Shown here one piece after another: positions 22,763-30,672 of a stretch of 64,000 nucleotides of DNA. This stretch comes from Novosphingobium hassiacum (lineage in GTDB: Bacteria > Pseudomonadota > Alphaproteobacteria > Sphingomonadales > Sphingomonadaceae). Position numbers and translations under genes: made by a program. Position 1 is the first letter of the stretch. Every line of letters begins with the position of its first letter. The stretch is from contig NZ_JACICY010000001.1 in assembly GCF_014196055.1 (NCBI RefSeq), forward strand, positions 124,001 to 188,000. Direction: 5' to 3'. The notes beneath the pieces are model-generated. The model made no database searches. It had not been told where the DNA came from and saw nothing but the letters and a program-made list of their open reading frames with translations.

Positions 22763-24733
22763 TCAATCGTCGCGCTTCACAAGTTTCAGCGCGGCAAAAG
22801 CTCGGTTTTCTGATCGTGCCGGTTCGGCAATCTGCGGCGCGGCCTGCGCAGCCACTTTCAATGCTGCTGCTGTCTGGCCGCGATGGCGCACAGGCCGATA
22901 AACCTGCGGTTCGGTGATTTCAGGTTCAGGTGCATCGATCTGCAGTGCCGCGACTTGCGCCGCCGTAAGAAGCCCTTCAGCGGCAACACCATCGCGAATC
23001 CGCTTGCGGTATTCCGCCACCATCTTGGCCGTGGCTTTGGCCGCTGCAGCGTCAAGGAATTGCACATCACCGAACAGCTGGGCTGCGCACAAATAGGCAC
23101 CGGCCTGGTCGTAAAGATGGATGTCGCGGAGCAAGTTGTCGGGATCGAACCGAACCGTCACAGTCTGCCCATGCAAACGCCCGCATTCTGATGACCAATA
23201 CCGATTGCCGAACAATGTGATCTCGCCGGTTTCCTTGTTGATCCGCTTTTGCTCACCCGCCAGCAGCGCCAGCCGCATGATTTCGGGCGATGCTTTGCCA
23301 ATCGGCGCGACGGCATAGGAATCGGCAAACGCCTGATCAAAGCTGCGGCCTTTGGCCGTCTCGGTCCTGCGGTTCAGGCGGGCGTTATGATCGGCGATAC
23401 CTTTGTTCACCTGGGCAACGAACGCATCCCATTCCACCGCGCGGCTGCCATAGTTTTCCGGCTTGGCCATCGGGTTGTTGCCGACATAGGCACCGGCAAA
23501 CGCAGGGTGCTTGGCAATGCGGTCGCACATATCGCGGAAGGCGCGTTCAATGGGTTTTGACTGGCCGCGATATGGCGTGGCCCAGTGGATTTGAATGCCA
23601 AGGCCGGTCAGCAGGCCGGTCGGTTCCTCTGGCTTGATCTTGAACCGGAAACGGCTGCCAGCGCCGCCTGTGATCCACTTGCTGGCAAATGCGCGCCCGT
23701 TATCCAGCACGCATTCTTTGGGCACACCCCAGTTCTGGAAAAGGTCGGCAAAGCACAGCCGCGTTTGCACTGCGCTTTCCTCGCCGCCGATCCGCCACGC
23801 AAGAACCTTGCGGCTGTAAATGTCCTGAATGGTCACCATGATCGGGCGGATGATCTGCCCTTCGCCCGTCTTCACGAACACGTCGAACTTATGTCCGTCG
23901 ATGTTCACGATCTCCATGGCGTGAAGGTGGGCAACGGTGCGGCGCTGCGCAGGAATTGACCGGCGGAGCGATTCCTCACCCTCACGGCGCAACTTCAGAA
24001 CGCGCGGGTCCACTTCACGCTCCAGCTTGCGGCGCACGGATCGTTCCGACGGCAGCGACAATCCGCGCGATGCGGCAATATCTTTCGTGCGATCATAGCA
24101 GCTGGTCAGAGTGGGCTGCTCGAGGCGCAGATAGTCCGAGAGGAAGATCGTCCACAGCTGATCATCAATATCAGCCTCACGCCCGCCACCCTTGCGGCGC
24201 GGTGCCAAGGCAACCAGCCGATTTTGGCGGGCAACGCCGCGCACCTTGTCTCGCCAGCCCCAGATCGTGGCGGCGCTAACCTGATGCTCGATTGAAGCTG
24301 CATTGACCGCCATGGTCGATGTCAGGCCCGATTGTTCCAGCAGCTCGATCTCGGCAATGATTGCCACACGACGGTGCGCTTCGGACTTTGCCTTGTCGCT
24401 CTGCAAATCATACCAGCGCCAGCCTTCCGCCGTAGGGTCTTCAGCTTCTAGCAAAGTGGTCACGCCCAATTTGCGGCCCAGCTCGATCCGTGCGGCACCC
24501 GGCAACAGGGTCACATGAAATTCTACGCCACCGCCGCGACCGGCGCGCGGCCGTGACAAAGGCAGACCGGCAGCATCGCACTTGATCAACCAGCGGCTGT
24601 CACGTGCATGGCGGTTCATCGCGCGCTTGTCGTGCGGCAGGCCGGGCAGACGGAATTCTGCAAGCTCGGCAGCGGTAAACCATTCACGGTTTGCGTCTTC
24701 CTGCACTGGTATTTGATGCGCTGCTTGGCTCAC
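22763..24733 (-). CDS. MuA-like DDE transposase
   Basis: 656 aa (Mu A is 663). N-terminal Mu-type DNA-binding region (EWFTAAELAEFRLPGLP), HTH around 140-165, and the catalytic DDE core: D279 (EIVNIDGHKFD), D344 (ECVLDNGRAFASK) and E396 (QSKPIERAFRDMCDR), with spacing like Mu D269/D336/E392. The C-terminal region (GLLTAAQVAALQ... ) carries the MuB-contact tail. Cuts phage ends and joins them to target DNA in replicative transposition. Confidence 0.96.
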   Translation of the reverse strand: MSQAAHQIPVQEDANREWFTAAELAEFRLPGLPHDKRAMNRHARDSRWLIKCDAAGLPLSRPRAGRGGGVEFHVTLLPGAARIELGRKLGVTTLLEAEDPTAEGWRWYDLQSDKAKSEAHRRVAIIAEIELLEQSGLTSTMAVNAASIEHQVSAATIWGWRDKVRGVARQNRLVALAPRRKGGGREADIDDQLWTIFLSDYLRLEQPTLTSCYDRTKDIAASRGLSLPSERSVRRKLEREVDPRVLKLRREGEESLRRSIPAQRRTVAHLHAMEIVNIDGHKFDVFVKTGEGQIIRPIMVTIQDIYSRKVLAWRIGGEESAVQTRLCFADLFQNWGVPKECVLDNGRAFASKWITGGAGSRFRFKIKPEEPTGLLTGLGIQIHWATPYRGQSKPIERAFRDMCDRIAKHPAFAGAYVGNNPMAKPENYGSRAVEWDAFVAQVNKGIADHNARLNRRTETAKGRSFDQAFADSYAVAPIGKASPEIMRLALLAGEQKRINKETGEITLFGNRYWSSECGRLHGQTVTVRFDPDNLLRDIHLYDQAGAYLCAAQLFGDVQFLDAAAAKATAKMVAEYRKRIRDGVAAEGLLTAAQVAALQIDAPEPEITEPQVYRPVRHRGQTAAALKVAAQAAPQIAEPARSENRAFAALKLVKRDD

Positions 24734-25221
24734 TGAAATTGACCCCCACGGATTAACGGCGCATCCATCGCCACTTTTTGACGTTCTTCTTTTAGGCGCT
24801 GCATTTCGCGGTCGATCTGGCCCAGCCGCGCGGTCTTCACCTCGGCACCGATCAGAAGCGCCGCGCCGATCTCGCGCATCAGCGGGTCCAACAGATCATG
24901 ACGCTTCGTCACCAGTACCAAGGCAAAGAACCGGCTCATCGGCACCTTGTGTTCGGCGCGCGCAGGGCTGGAATAGGCATCCAGCATGCGCGGGCTCACT
25001 TCGTCGCCCAGAAGGATGCTCATTTCCGCCGCGATGATTTCGCGCGGGCGGGAATCGCTGTTCAAAATCATGCCAACCGTGCTGCAAATTTGCGCCTCAA
25101 GCCCCGCCAATCCGGCAGCACCAGAACGGGCCACCGGCTCTGCAAAGGTGAAGCCAAGCTGATCAGGATGGGCGCGAGCCTTAACCACGCGGTGCCCCCA
25201 AAGGGTCAGGCCCGTTGTCAT
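24730..25221 (-). CDS. Early phage protein upstream of muA, unknown
   Basis: 163 aa if started at 25221 (MTTGLTLWGHRVVKARAHPD), which overlaps the upstream gene by 41 bp; a later start is possible. Helical; contains ICSTVGMILNSDSRPREIIAAEMSILLGDEVSPRMLDAYSSPARAEHKVPMSRFFALVLVT. A homologous-looking protein is common directly before MuA in transposable phages of alphaproteobacteria. Role unknown. Confidence 0.65.
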   Translation of the reverse strand: MTTGLTLWGHRVVKARAHPDQLGFTFAEPVARSGAAGLAGLEAQICSTVGMILNSDSRPREIIAAEMSILLGDEVSPRMLDAYSSPARAEHKVPMSRFFALVLVTKRHDLLDPLMREIGAALLIGAEVKTARLGQIDREMQRLKEERQKVAMDAPLIRGGQFQ

Positions 25222-25483
25222 TGCCGCGCGCCAAACGCGGGTCTTCAGACCGGCGTGGCATGTTCACCAACTTGACCGGCATAATCGGCAAGTTGATGAC
25301 ATCGGCAGGCGCATTGCGGGCGCGCTCCATTGCCAGATTTACGATAGCGCAAATCCAGACCTTTCCGTCTCCGTTAAGCTCATCGAACGCGCAGGAGGCG
25401 AAAACTCCCTGCACTTCAGGACTGTCGACGATAGCCTTGGCTTCCCGCCAAAGTGATTGGGATGGGCAGAATTCAGCCATCAC
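25181..25483 (-). CDS. Small phage protein, unknown
   Basis: 100 aa, MMAEFCPSQSLWREAKAIVD. No family recognised; mid-part FASCAFDELNGDGKVWICAIVNLAMERA looks folded and the tail is basic/Pro-rich. Start overlaps the upstream gene (ATGA-like). Confidence 0.5.
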   Translation of the reverse strand: MMAEFCPSQSLWREAKAIVDSPEVQGVFASCAFDELNGDGKVWICAIVNLAMERARNAPADVINLPIMPVKLVNMPRRSEDPRLARGNDNGPDPLGAPRG

Positions 25484-25704
25484 GCCATGTCCCCCTGCTT
25501 AAACCAGAATGCGGGCTGCTCGACCTCACGGGTCACAGTTTCGCGCGGGCTGCAGTCCATTTGCGCCATGCGCGCTTTCAGGCGGCGGTCGCTTTCCTGC
25601 CAGCGCTTGCGCGCCATGGCATCGCGCGGGCTGCAGCCCATCTCTAGGCCCGCCTCAAACGCTTCTCGTGCTTTGCGGAATCGCTCTGCCAATGACTGCG
25701 CCAT
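25480..25704 (-). CDS. Small phage protein with two CSPR motifs
   Basis: 74 aa from ATG 25704 (MAQSLAERFRKAREAFEAG), TGATG with the ASCH gene. Contains an internal repeat GCSPRDAMARKRW and DCSPRETVTREVE around a charged helix. Unknown function. Confidence 0.5.
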   Translation of the reverse strand: MAQSLAERFRKAREAFEAGLEMGCSPRDAMARKRWQESDRRLKARMAQMDCSPRETVTREVEQPAFWFKQGDMA

Positions 25705-26114
25705 CAGTTTGGCTCCCAACGGATAACATGGCCAATGAATTGACCGGCACCATGGTGGCGCATCCAGAAATTGCCCATCGCGCGGCGCGCGCTGGTCCCT
25801 TCACTGGCGGCAAAGCCATCGGCCACGGCAAATCGCTCGATTGCTACGTTGCCAAGGTGCGTCCGGTTATCAAACGTGATGCCCGCGATCAGCTCTGGGT
25901 GATCGGCGTCCACCGTGATCATGATCAGGCACACTTCGGTGCAGATCGGATCGGGCATGATTTTGCGGCAGTGCTTCGTGCGCATGCCAACATAAAGCTG
26001 GATGGGCTCTCCCGCGCGCGGCGGACGCTTCCGCTGCACACGCACCGTCTGGCGCTTGGTGCCCGCCAGAATTGGCGCGGCAAACTGCCCCTTGAAGCTA
26101 AGTGCTACCATCAC
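25704..26114 (-). CDS. ASCH/PUA-like domain protein
   Basis: 136 aa, MMVALSFKGQFAAPILAGTKRQTVR. SFKxxFAxxIxxGxKxQTVR, RPPRAGEPIQLYVGMRTKHCRKI and a strand EVCLIMITV form the N-terminal half of an ASCH-type RNA- or nucleotide-binding barrel. Phage ASCH proteins are proposed to act on nucleic acids or modified bases. It lies near a methyltransferase gene. Confidence 0.65.
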   Translation of the reverse strand: MMVALSFKGQFAAPILAGTKRQTVRVQRKRPPRAGEPIQLYVGMRTKHCRKIMPDPICTEVCLIMITVDADHPELIAGITFDNRTHLGNVAIERFAVADGFAASEGTSARRAMGNFWMRHHGAGQFIGHVIRWEPN

Positions 26115-26416
26115 AAACGCTCCTGACTGAACGTGGCGAAACGGGTTGCAACCAGCGGCACGGCGTAAAGCGGCACACCGCTGATCGACGGGATTGAAGG
26201 CGTCTCAATGATTTCGATGGCGCGAACCTTGCCGCGCAATGTGCGCACCGCACCGCGCTCTTCCATGCTGGCAAGCATGGTGTGGATCATGCTTTTGGAT
26301 TGAATGCCAATGCCCGCCGCGCATTCGACAAGCGTCGGCGAAACACCACCGTTGGCGATCTGGTAGCCACGGATAAAGCGGAGCAATTCAAGCTGGCGGG
26401 CGGTAAGGCCGATCAT
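26111..26416 (-). CDS. LexA-type winged-helix DNA-binding protein
   Basis: 101 aa. MIGLTARQLELLRFIRGYQIANGGVSPTLVECAAGIGIQSKSMIHTMLASMEERGAVR matches the LexA N-terminal winged helix (Tx-Q-x-x-L-L-x-F-I ... SPTxxE). No peptidase domain. A probable early regulator. Confidence 0.75.
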   Translation of the reverse strand: MIGLTARQLELLRFIRGYQIANGGVSPTLVECAAGIGIQSKSMIHTMLASMEERGAVRTLRGKVRAIEIIETPSIPSISGVPLYAVPLVATRFATFSQERL

Positions 26417-26649
26417 GAGCGAACGCTCCGATGGCGCTTTCCTGAAATCTGTATTGCGCGCAGCAGAAAGGCTGACCCACGGCGCATTACTGCCGATTGC
26501 CGACGTTGGTCGCCGCCGTCATGGAAGGTGAAAACCACCTTCTCGACGTTCGCTTTGGGCATGCCCATTGCGCAGGCGATGGCCTCCAGTAGCGATCCCG
26601 TATCCCACAGGCGCATGATCGCGGCTTCCTTGGGTGTCAGATGAGACAT
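26413..26649 (-). CDS. Small HTH-like phage protein
   Basis: 78 aa. MSHLTPKEAAIMRLWDTGSLLEAIACAMGMPKANVEKVVFTF reads like an HTH that begins LTPKE, as in sigma/LuxR-like HTHs. The tail is basic (RAIQISGKRHRSVRS). Couples to neighbours by overlaps. Function inferred only. Confidence 0.5.
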   Translation of the reverse strand: MSHLTPKEAAIMRLWDTGSLLEAIACAMGMPKANVEKVVFTFHDGGDQRRQSAVMRRGSAFLLRAIQISGKRHRSVRS

Positions 26650-27365
26650 CAGTTTGCCTCCTCAATCAGGCCCAAGGGCGGCAGCCAGATCGTGCGAGTT
26701 TCACCTGGCAAAGTCGGCTTGCGCACATCCCAAACGACAGCGCAGTAATCCACCATGCCGCCACGGAATGCGCGTCCGCCCATGGCTGCGATCATGTCAC
26801 CTGGAGGCATCGAAGGACGCTCACAGAAGTGCAGGACGAATTGCGGCGGATGGTCGATCCGGACAAGCCGCGAACGCCGCTTGCCCATCGCCAGCCACTT
26901 GGCAGGGAGGATCATCACAACGCGGTCTGTGGCCAGGCTAAGCGCGCGGCGCACGAACGCCTCGCTCACAATCACCTGCCGCCCATCCAACCAGTATTTG
27001 CGATAGCTGAACGGCGGGTTTGACCAGATCGAGATGCGCTCATGCCGGTCACGCTGTTTTAGGTCATCTTCAATGAAGCAGATGTTCTCGAAGCTGATGT
27101 TATCAGGACGTTCGAAAACCGCCCACCGCTCAGGCGTGATCCGATTGACGATATCGGAAAGGATGAATTGGCCTTTGAAGCCTGCGCTTTCCAGCCATTC
27201 CGCGCTATGCCCTTCGCCTGCTGCAGGGTCCCATATCGTCGCGCCTGTTACAGCCTCTTCAAGGCCAATCGCGCCTACGATCTGCTCCCATTCCCAACCC
27301 CATTCGACATACCAGTCGTAAGGGTGGCGCTTGGCCTTCCGGCCTGTTGAAACCTCGCCGCGCAT
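26649..27365 (-). CDS. SAM-dependent DNA methyltransferase-like protein
   Basis: 238 aa. Motif I IWDPAAGEGHSAEWL (SAM-binding) near residue 45 and motif IV SNPPFSYRKYW near residue 113, where NPPF is the N6-adenine type catalytic motif. A short FILSDIV strand lies between them. A probable phage DNA adenine methyltransferase that could protect against restriction or act in place of Mu mom (inference). Next to the ParB-like gene. Confidence 0.75.
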   Translation of the reverse strand: MRGEVSTGRKAKRHPYDWYVEWGWEWEQIVGAIGLEEAVTGATIWDPAAGEGHSAEWLESAGFKGQFILSDIVNRITPERWAVFERPDNISFENICFIEDDLKQRDRHERISIWSNPPFSYRKYWLDGRQVIVSEAFVRRALSLATDRVVMILPAKWLAMGKRRSRLVRIDHPPQFVLHFCERPSMPPGDMIAAMGGRAFRGGMVDYCAVVWDVRKPTLPGETRTIWLPPLGLIEEAN

Positions 27366-28483
27366 CAGTTGCTGCCCTTGGGTTCAAGGCCGAACAGTGC
27401 TGATTGTAATGCGCCTGCAGTGTCAGCCAGGGTGTCGTCATCAACCTGCTCATCTCCGTCGATCAGCGCAGTGATCACGCGGAAGGCTGTCTGGAGCGCA
27501 GCCGTTGCCGAACCTGCAACCTCTTCCTTCAATTCGCGGTTCAACAAGTCGCGCAACTGGCGCTTCACTTCGTCAGATTTGAAGTGGCCGACGATCTGCG
27601 GCACGAGCCGCTTTTGTTCAGTCGCGTTCAATCGCCCAAGATTGCCCACAACAGCGGCCAGAGCCTTTTCGTGCCCGTCCGGCTTGCGCCCCTTCGCATT
27701 GGCAAGGTCCGCCTGTATCAGAGCATCGTCCGCGCTCAGCTCTGTGTCGGCCAGCAGCGCCTCAATCACGCGGCGGCGATCAGCCTCCTCGCGGACTTGC
27801 GCGATCAACCTCAACTGGCTGGCATTCCCGCCCACAACAGGGTGATTGGCCAGCGGCTCAATCATCGCAGGAAACGGCTCAATTATCAGCCGAAAGAGGT
27901 TCAGGTCATTGTGGATCGCACGGCGTGACATGCCCAGCGCTTCGCCGACCGATTCCTCCCAGCCGTATACTTGTGCAATCTTTGCACAAGTATCGTTGAC
28001 CTCTTCGGTCAATGCCTCGTCAGGGCGCATTTCGTGCGCCTTCACGCGCTCCCAGCGCAGTTTTATGCCAAGGCGTTGATGGGAGATGTCGCCATGAACT
28101 CGTGCAATCCGGTCGCGCGCGGCTTGCACCAATGCAGCGGTAAACTTGGCACGCTCCAGCGGCCCAAGCGGACGACGGTGCAGGTTCTCCGACGCTTCCA
28201 GATCGGCAAGGTCTTCAGGCTTGCCCGAAACCTCAATCGCCCAAACAGGAATCACTTCCATCCGCGCACCGATCAGGCGGTGCATGCCCGTCACCAGCCG
28301 CCAAGGCTGCGCATCATTCTTCGGCTGCTTTACAACCTTGATCGGGTCTCTCTGCCCGTCAATCTTCATAAGGCGACCGATTGCAGCGGCCTTGTCCTCG
28401 TGCAGAAAGCCGATCCGCTTGCCCTCATCAACCAGCAGCGGATCAAGCTCAAACAACGTGGCATTGGAAAGCAGAGTGTTCAT
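27365..28483 (-). CDS. ParB/Srx-fold protein
   Basis: 372 aa, MNTLLSNATLFELDPLLVDE. N-terminal ParB-like region: KIDGQRDPIKVVKQ, PWRLVTGMHRLIGARM (equivalent of the GERRxRA box), ASENLHRRPLGPLERAKF. An HTH-like stretch follows (WEESVGEALGMSRRAIHNDLNLFRL). No ParA partner is nearby. ParB-like proteins in phage early regions may be nucleases or DNA-binding accessories. Here a partition role is unlikely because transposable phages integrate. Confidence 0.8.
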   Translation of the reverse strand: MNTLLSNATLFELDPLLVDEGKRIGFLHEDKAAAIGRLMKIDGQRDPIKVVKQPKNDAQPWRLVTGMHRLIGARMEVIPVWAIEVSGKPEDLADLEASENLHRRPLGPLERAKFTAALVQAARDRIARVHGDISHQRLGIKLRWERVKAHEMRPDEALTEEVNDTCAKIAQVYGWEESVGEALGMSRRAIHNDLNLFRLIIEPFPAMIEPLANHPVVGGNASQLRLIAQVREEADRRRVIEALLADTELSADDALIQADLANAKGRKPDGHEKALAAVVGNLGRLNATEQKRLVPQIVGHFKSDEVKRQLRDLLNRELKEEVAGSATAALQTAFRVITALIDGDEQVDDDTLADTAGALQSALFGLEPKGSN

Positions 28484-28845
28484 TTGGAAGTCTCACTTAG
28501 ACGGTGCGCGGCCTCAGCCGCGTCGATAGGATTCAGGGAGGAAACAAGATCAGGAGACACCGAATGTCCGCTTCCCTCACCGACCGGATCGAAGCACTTG
28601 AGCTGCTCGTCATTGCGCACCTGCACGCTGTCGCGCGGCGCAATCCCATTGCGGGCGAGGAAACCTGCAATCAGGCCCTCGGCCATGCCGATCAGCTTGT
28701 TGAGGATGGAATGCCCGCCGCTGGTCAGCATTTGCGGGATCTGGTCGGCGCGTTGCGACTGCAGCCGGATTGAGGCGCGATAACTGGCAACACGCCGCGC
28801 GGTTTCGCGTGCCTTCTCTGGCGACAAGAATGCCGGCTCACTCAC
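28480..28845 (-). CDS. Early phage protein, unknown
   Basis: 121 aa, MSEPAFLSPEKARETARRVASYRASIRLQSQRADQIPQMLTSGG. Helical and charged, with MAEGLIAGFLARNGI in the middle. No family recognised. Start overlaps the HTH gene upstream (GTGA-type) and its stop overlaps the ParB-like start. Confidence 0.5.
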   Translation of the reverse strand: MSEPAFLSPEKARETARRVASYRASIRLQSQRADQIPQMLTSGGHSILNKLIGMAEGLIAGFLARNGIAPRDSVQVRNDEQLKCFDPVGEGSGHSVSPDLVSSLNPIDAAEAAHRLSETSK

Positions 28846-29081
28846 GCCGACACCGCTTTTCGAGACGCGCGGCGCTTCGGCGTCGTCAGGCTGTCGAGCG
28901 CTGAATACAGCTGCTGGATTGTCTTCAGGTTTGCCCCGATGGGATCAGGGTTCCGCTCAGACTTCTTCCAACGGCTGAAGGTTGTGGGATGCACGCCCGC
29001 AAGCGCACAGACGCGACGGATGGAAACACCCGCTTGCCACGCCTTGTTCTCGATGTCTGCGATGACTGCTTCTTGGTCCAT
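28842..29081 (-). CDS. HTH early regulator (Ner/Cro-like position)
   Basis: 79 aa from ATG 29081 (MDQEAVIADIENKAWQAG); upstream in-frame starts would run through the operator. HTH core VSIRRVCALAGVHPTTFSRWKKSERNPDPIGANLKTIQQLYSAL. First gene leftwards from the divergent control region, the place of ner in Mu, which represses early and repressor transcription. Confidence 0.75.
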   Translation of the reverse strand: MDQEAVIADIENKAWQAGVSIRRVCALAGVHPTTFSRWKKSERNPDPIGANLKTIQQLYSALDSLTTPKRRASRKAVSA

Positions 29082-29095
29082 GCCAAAAAGCATAG

Positions 29096-29166
29096 TGCAT
29101 TTATGCAAACACGCAATGGCAAATGTGCATAAATGCAAAGGTAAGGGGTATTAGCAATTATGCTAA
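29096..29166. promoter_or_regulatory. Divergent control region with three palindromic operators
   Basis: Between the HTH gene and the repressor: TGCATTTATGCA (29,096-29,107), its inverted copy TGCATAAATGCA (29,126-29,137) and TTAGCAATTATGCTAA (29,151-29,166). The region is AT-rich compared with its surroundings. Spacing of 30 and about 27 bp places sites about three helical turns apart. Expected targets of the CI-like repressor and/or the HTH protein. Confidence 0.7.
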
Positions 29167-29176
29167 GGCTTGGCGT

Positions 29177-29842
29177 ATGGATGAATTGACCGAAGATTCG
29201 CGGCTCATTCGGGAACTCGTTGAGTATAGTGGGCTTGCACCGGCGACCCTTGCGAAGCGAGCCGGGGTTGCTCCCTCGACAGTGAGCCGACCTTTTAATG
29301 GCACCGCAACCACGCGACTTGGACGGTCAGTGCTGCAAAAGCTGCAAGCTGCTTTTCCCGATTTCCCAGGCTGGACAAAGCCCTTGCCGATGGATGCCGT
29401 GAACACACGTCCTGGCGACTCCGCCGAGATGGTGCCAGTCCACCATATCGATTTAAGCTTTGGGCTGGGTTCGGCGATTATGGACACCGAGATTTTTGAG
29501 GATCAAGCAGAGACGCTAGACTTCCCCAAGTCATGGTTACGCCTGATTACGGCCAGTCCACCAAACCAGCTTTGCTGGGCGAGTGGCCGGGGTAACTCGA
29601 TGTATCCAACGATAGGCGACGGGGACGTAATCCTGATTGATCGCGGGCAGCGCAGCTTGCTAGATAGCGATCTGATATGGGCCGTCAGCTATGGCGATGC
29701 CGCCACCATAAAGCGCTTGCGCCCTATGCCCGACGGCGGCGTCAAAATGATGCCCGACAATCCTAATGTGCCGCCTGAAACTGCCTATGATGGTGAACTC
29801 AACATCTTTGGCCGCGTGATCGCGGTCGTCAGGAGGCTTTGA
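29177..29842 (+). CDS. CI/LexA-type (S24) phage repressor
   Basis: 221 aa from ATG 29177 (MDELTEDSRLIRELVEYSG) with TAAGG 8 nt upstream; the longer start at 29123 would lie inside the operators. N-terminal HTH (LAPATLAKRAGVAPSTVSRPFNG). C-terminal S24 peptidase-like domain: ASGRGNSMYPTIGDGDVILID, with the catalytic Ser in GNSMYPT and Lys in AATIKRLRPM. Self-cleavage under RecA (SOS induction) is therefore plausible. The only phage gene apart from its small partner on the plus strand. Confidence 0.92.
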   Translation: MDELTEDSRLIRELVEYSGLAPATLAKRAGVAPSTVSRPFNGTATTRLGRSVLQKLQAAFPDFPGWTKPLPMDAVNTRPGDSAEMVPVHHIDLSFGLGSAIMDTEIFEDQAETLDFPKSWLRLITASPPNQLCWASGRGNSMYPTIGDGDVILIDRGQRSLLDSDLIWAVSYGDAATIKRLRPMPDGGVKMMPDNPNVPPETAYDGELNIFGRVIAVVRRL

Positions 29843-30156
29843 TGCAGTGGACGCCAGCAAAGACCGTCCTGGCAGTGGCGGGCATCGCTGCGTTTGGCGC
29901 TGCCGGTTATCAGATGAACCATGCCATCACTTGCCAAGGCCTCGAAGAGGATTTCCTAAATCGGGTCGATGGCATGAAAAGTACAGCTTTGGCAGCTGCT
30001 TATCTCGATGACAAAGAGACCACAAAAACAGTCGAAGAGTTGCGCGAACTTAATCTGATCGCTGCCAAAGCCTCGCTTGATGCCATCGGTGAACAGTGCG
30101 GAGCGGATGCGGCGGTCAAGGCCACGGGCAAGATGCCTGAAGCGTTTGTTAAGTGA
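29842..30156 (+). CDS. Small phage protein with N-terminal membrane anchor/signal
   Basis: 104 aa, ATG 29842 overlapping the repressor TGA, with AGGAGG 5 nt upstream. Hydrophobic N-terminus (TVLAVAGIAAFGAAGYQM) then a soluble helical part with two Cys (ITCQGLEED, GEQCGAD) that could form a disulfide in the periplasm. Co-expressed with the repressor in the lysogen, which suggests a lysogenic-conversion or superinfection role (inference). Confidence 0.6.
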   Translation: MQWTPAKTVLAVAGIAAFGAAGYQMNHAITCQGLEEDFLNRVDGMKSTALAAAYLDDKETTKTVEELRELNLIAAKASLDAIGEQCGADAAVKATGKMPEAFVK

Positions 30157-30189
30157 TCCGCACCTACGCGCGCAGCACGAAAAAAGTGT

Positions 30190-30579
30190 CCCACTTCCGT
30201 TTTTCCAGACGTTCGTCTCGCGGGGAAGATCATCGCGCTAAGAGCCCCATTTTCCGGGCGCTTTGGCGATTTGGGGCACTGAATGAGAAACTGGGACAAC
30301 TAGAACCCCACTTCCGCCCAGTTCGAGGTACGCTCAGAAGCCCCTCATTGCCCTCTGAACGCCCATTTTGCGGGGCTTAAGAAGATGAGAGGCAAAATGC
30401 CCCCACTCCAACCTGTCTTGGCAATCCGGTGTCTAAATGGTCCATCACGCTAGACAGTCAATTCGCGTATCGGAGCCACAATGTGCCCCAACAAAACCCC
30501 GCAAATCCGCCGATTTTCACCGATCTCCCCGGATGTCCCCGCTATTCCCCGTCACTCCAACCTCTCTTGTCACTCCACA
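30190..30579. repeat. Phage end region with repeated MuA-binding-like motifs
   Basis: About 420 bp without a gene. Repeats: CCCACTTCC at 30,190-30,198 and 30,307-30,315; CACTCCAACCTGTCTTGGCA (30,404-30,423) against CACTCCAACCTCTCTTGTCA (30,553-30,572), 18 of 20 identical; then CACTCCACA ending at 30,579. Read inward the element would begin TGTGGAGTG, with the TG terminus of Mu-like ends. The host terminator begins at 30,584, so the boundary should be near 30,579; exact base uncertain. Confidence 0.55.
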
Positions 30580-30583
30580 CTGC

Positions 30584-30628
30584 AAAGAAAAAGGCAATCC
30601 ATCGCGGCTAGCCCCGCTCCGGATTGCC
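30584..30628 (-). terminator. Rho-independent terminator of the YbjN-domain gene
   Basis: Minus strand GGCAATCC ... GGATTGCC stem (inner GGAGCGGGG / GCCGCG pairing) followed by TTTTTCTTT. It lies directly against the inferred prophage end. Confidence 0.8.
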
Positions 30629-30672
30629 CAAGGTTGCATGCCGCCCGCGATCCGCAGGCAGCCGACGAAACT

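Larger units (their letters stand above)
1..30579 (-). mobile_element. Mu-like (transposable) siphovirus-type prophage, incomplete at the window edge
   Basis: About 30.6 kb of near-continuous minus-strand phage genes in transposable-phage order: repressor, early regulators, MuA/MuB, GemA, Mor, lysis, terminase/portal/gpF/gpG, protease, gpT, tail. The tail genes (tail tube, chaperone pair, tape measure) are siphovirus-like rather than Mu contractile (no sheath gene seen). That fits B3/D3112/RcapMu-type phages. No frameshifted or broken gene was seen, so it may be intact. The right boundary is inferred from repeated motifs ending near 30,579 just before a host terminator. The other end and the target duplication lie outside the window. 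Confidence 0.9.

Noticed and set aside
30190..30572. Possible CRISPR-like array of short repeats at the phage end
   Set aside because: Repeats are few, unequally spaced and imperfect; they fit transposase-binding sites, not a repeat-spacer array. No cas genes are present.
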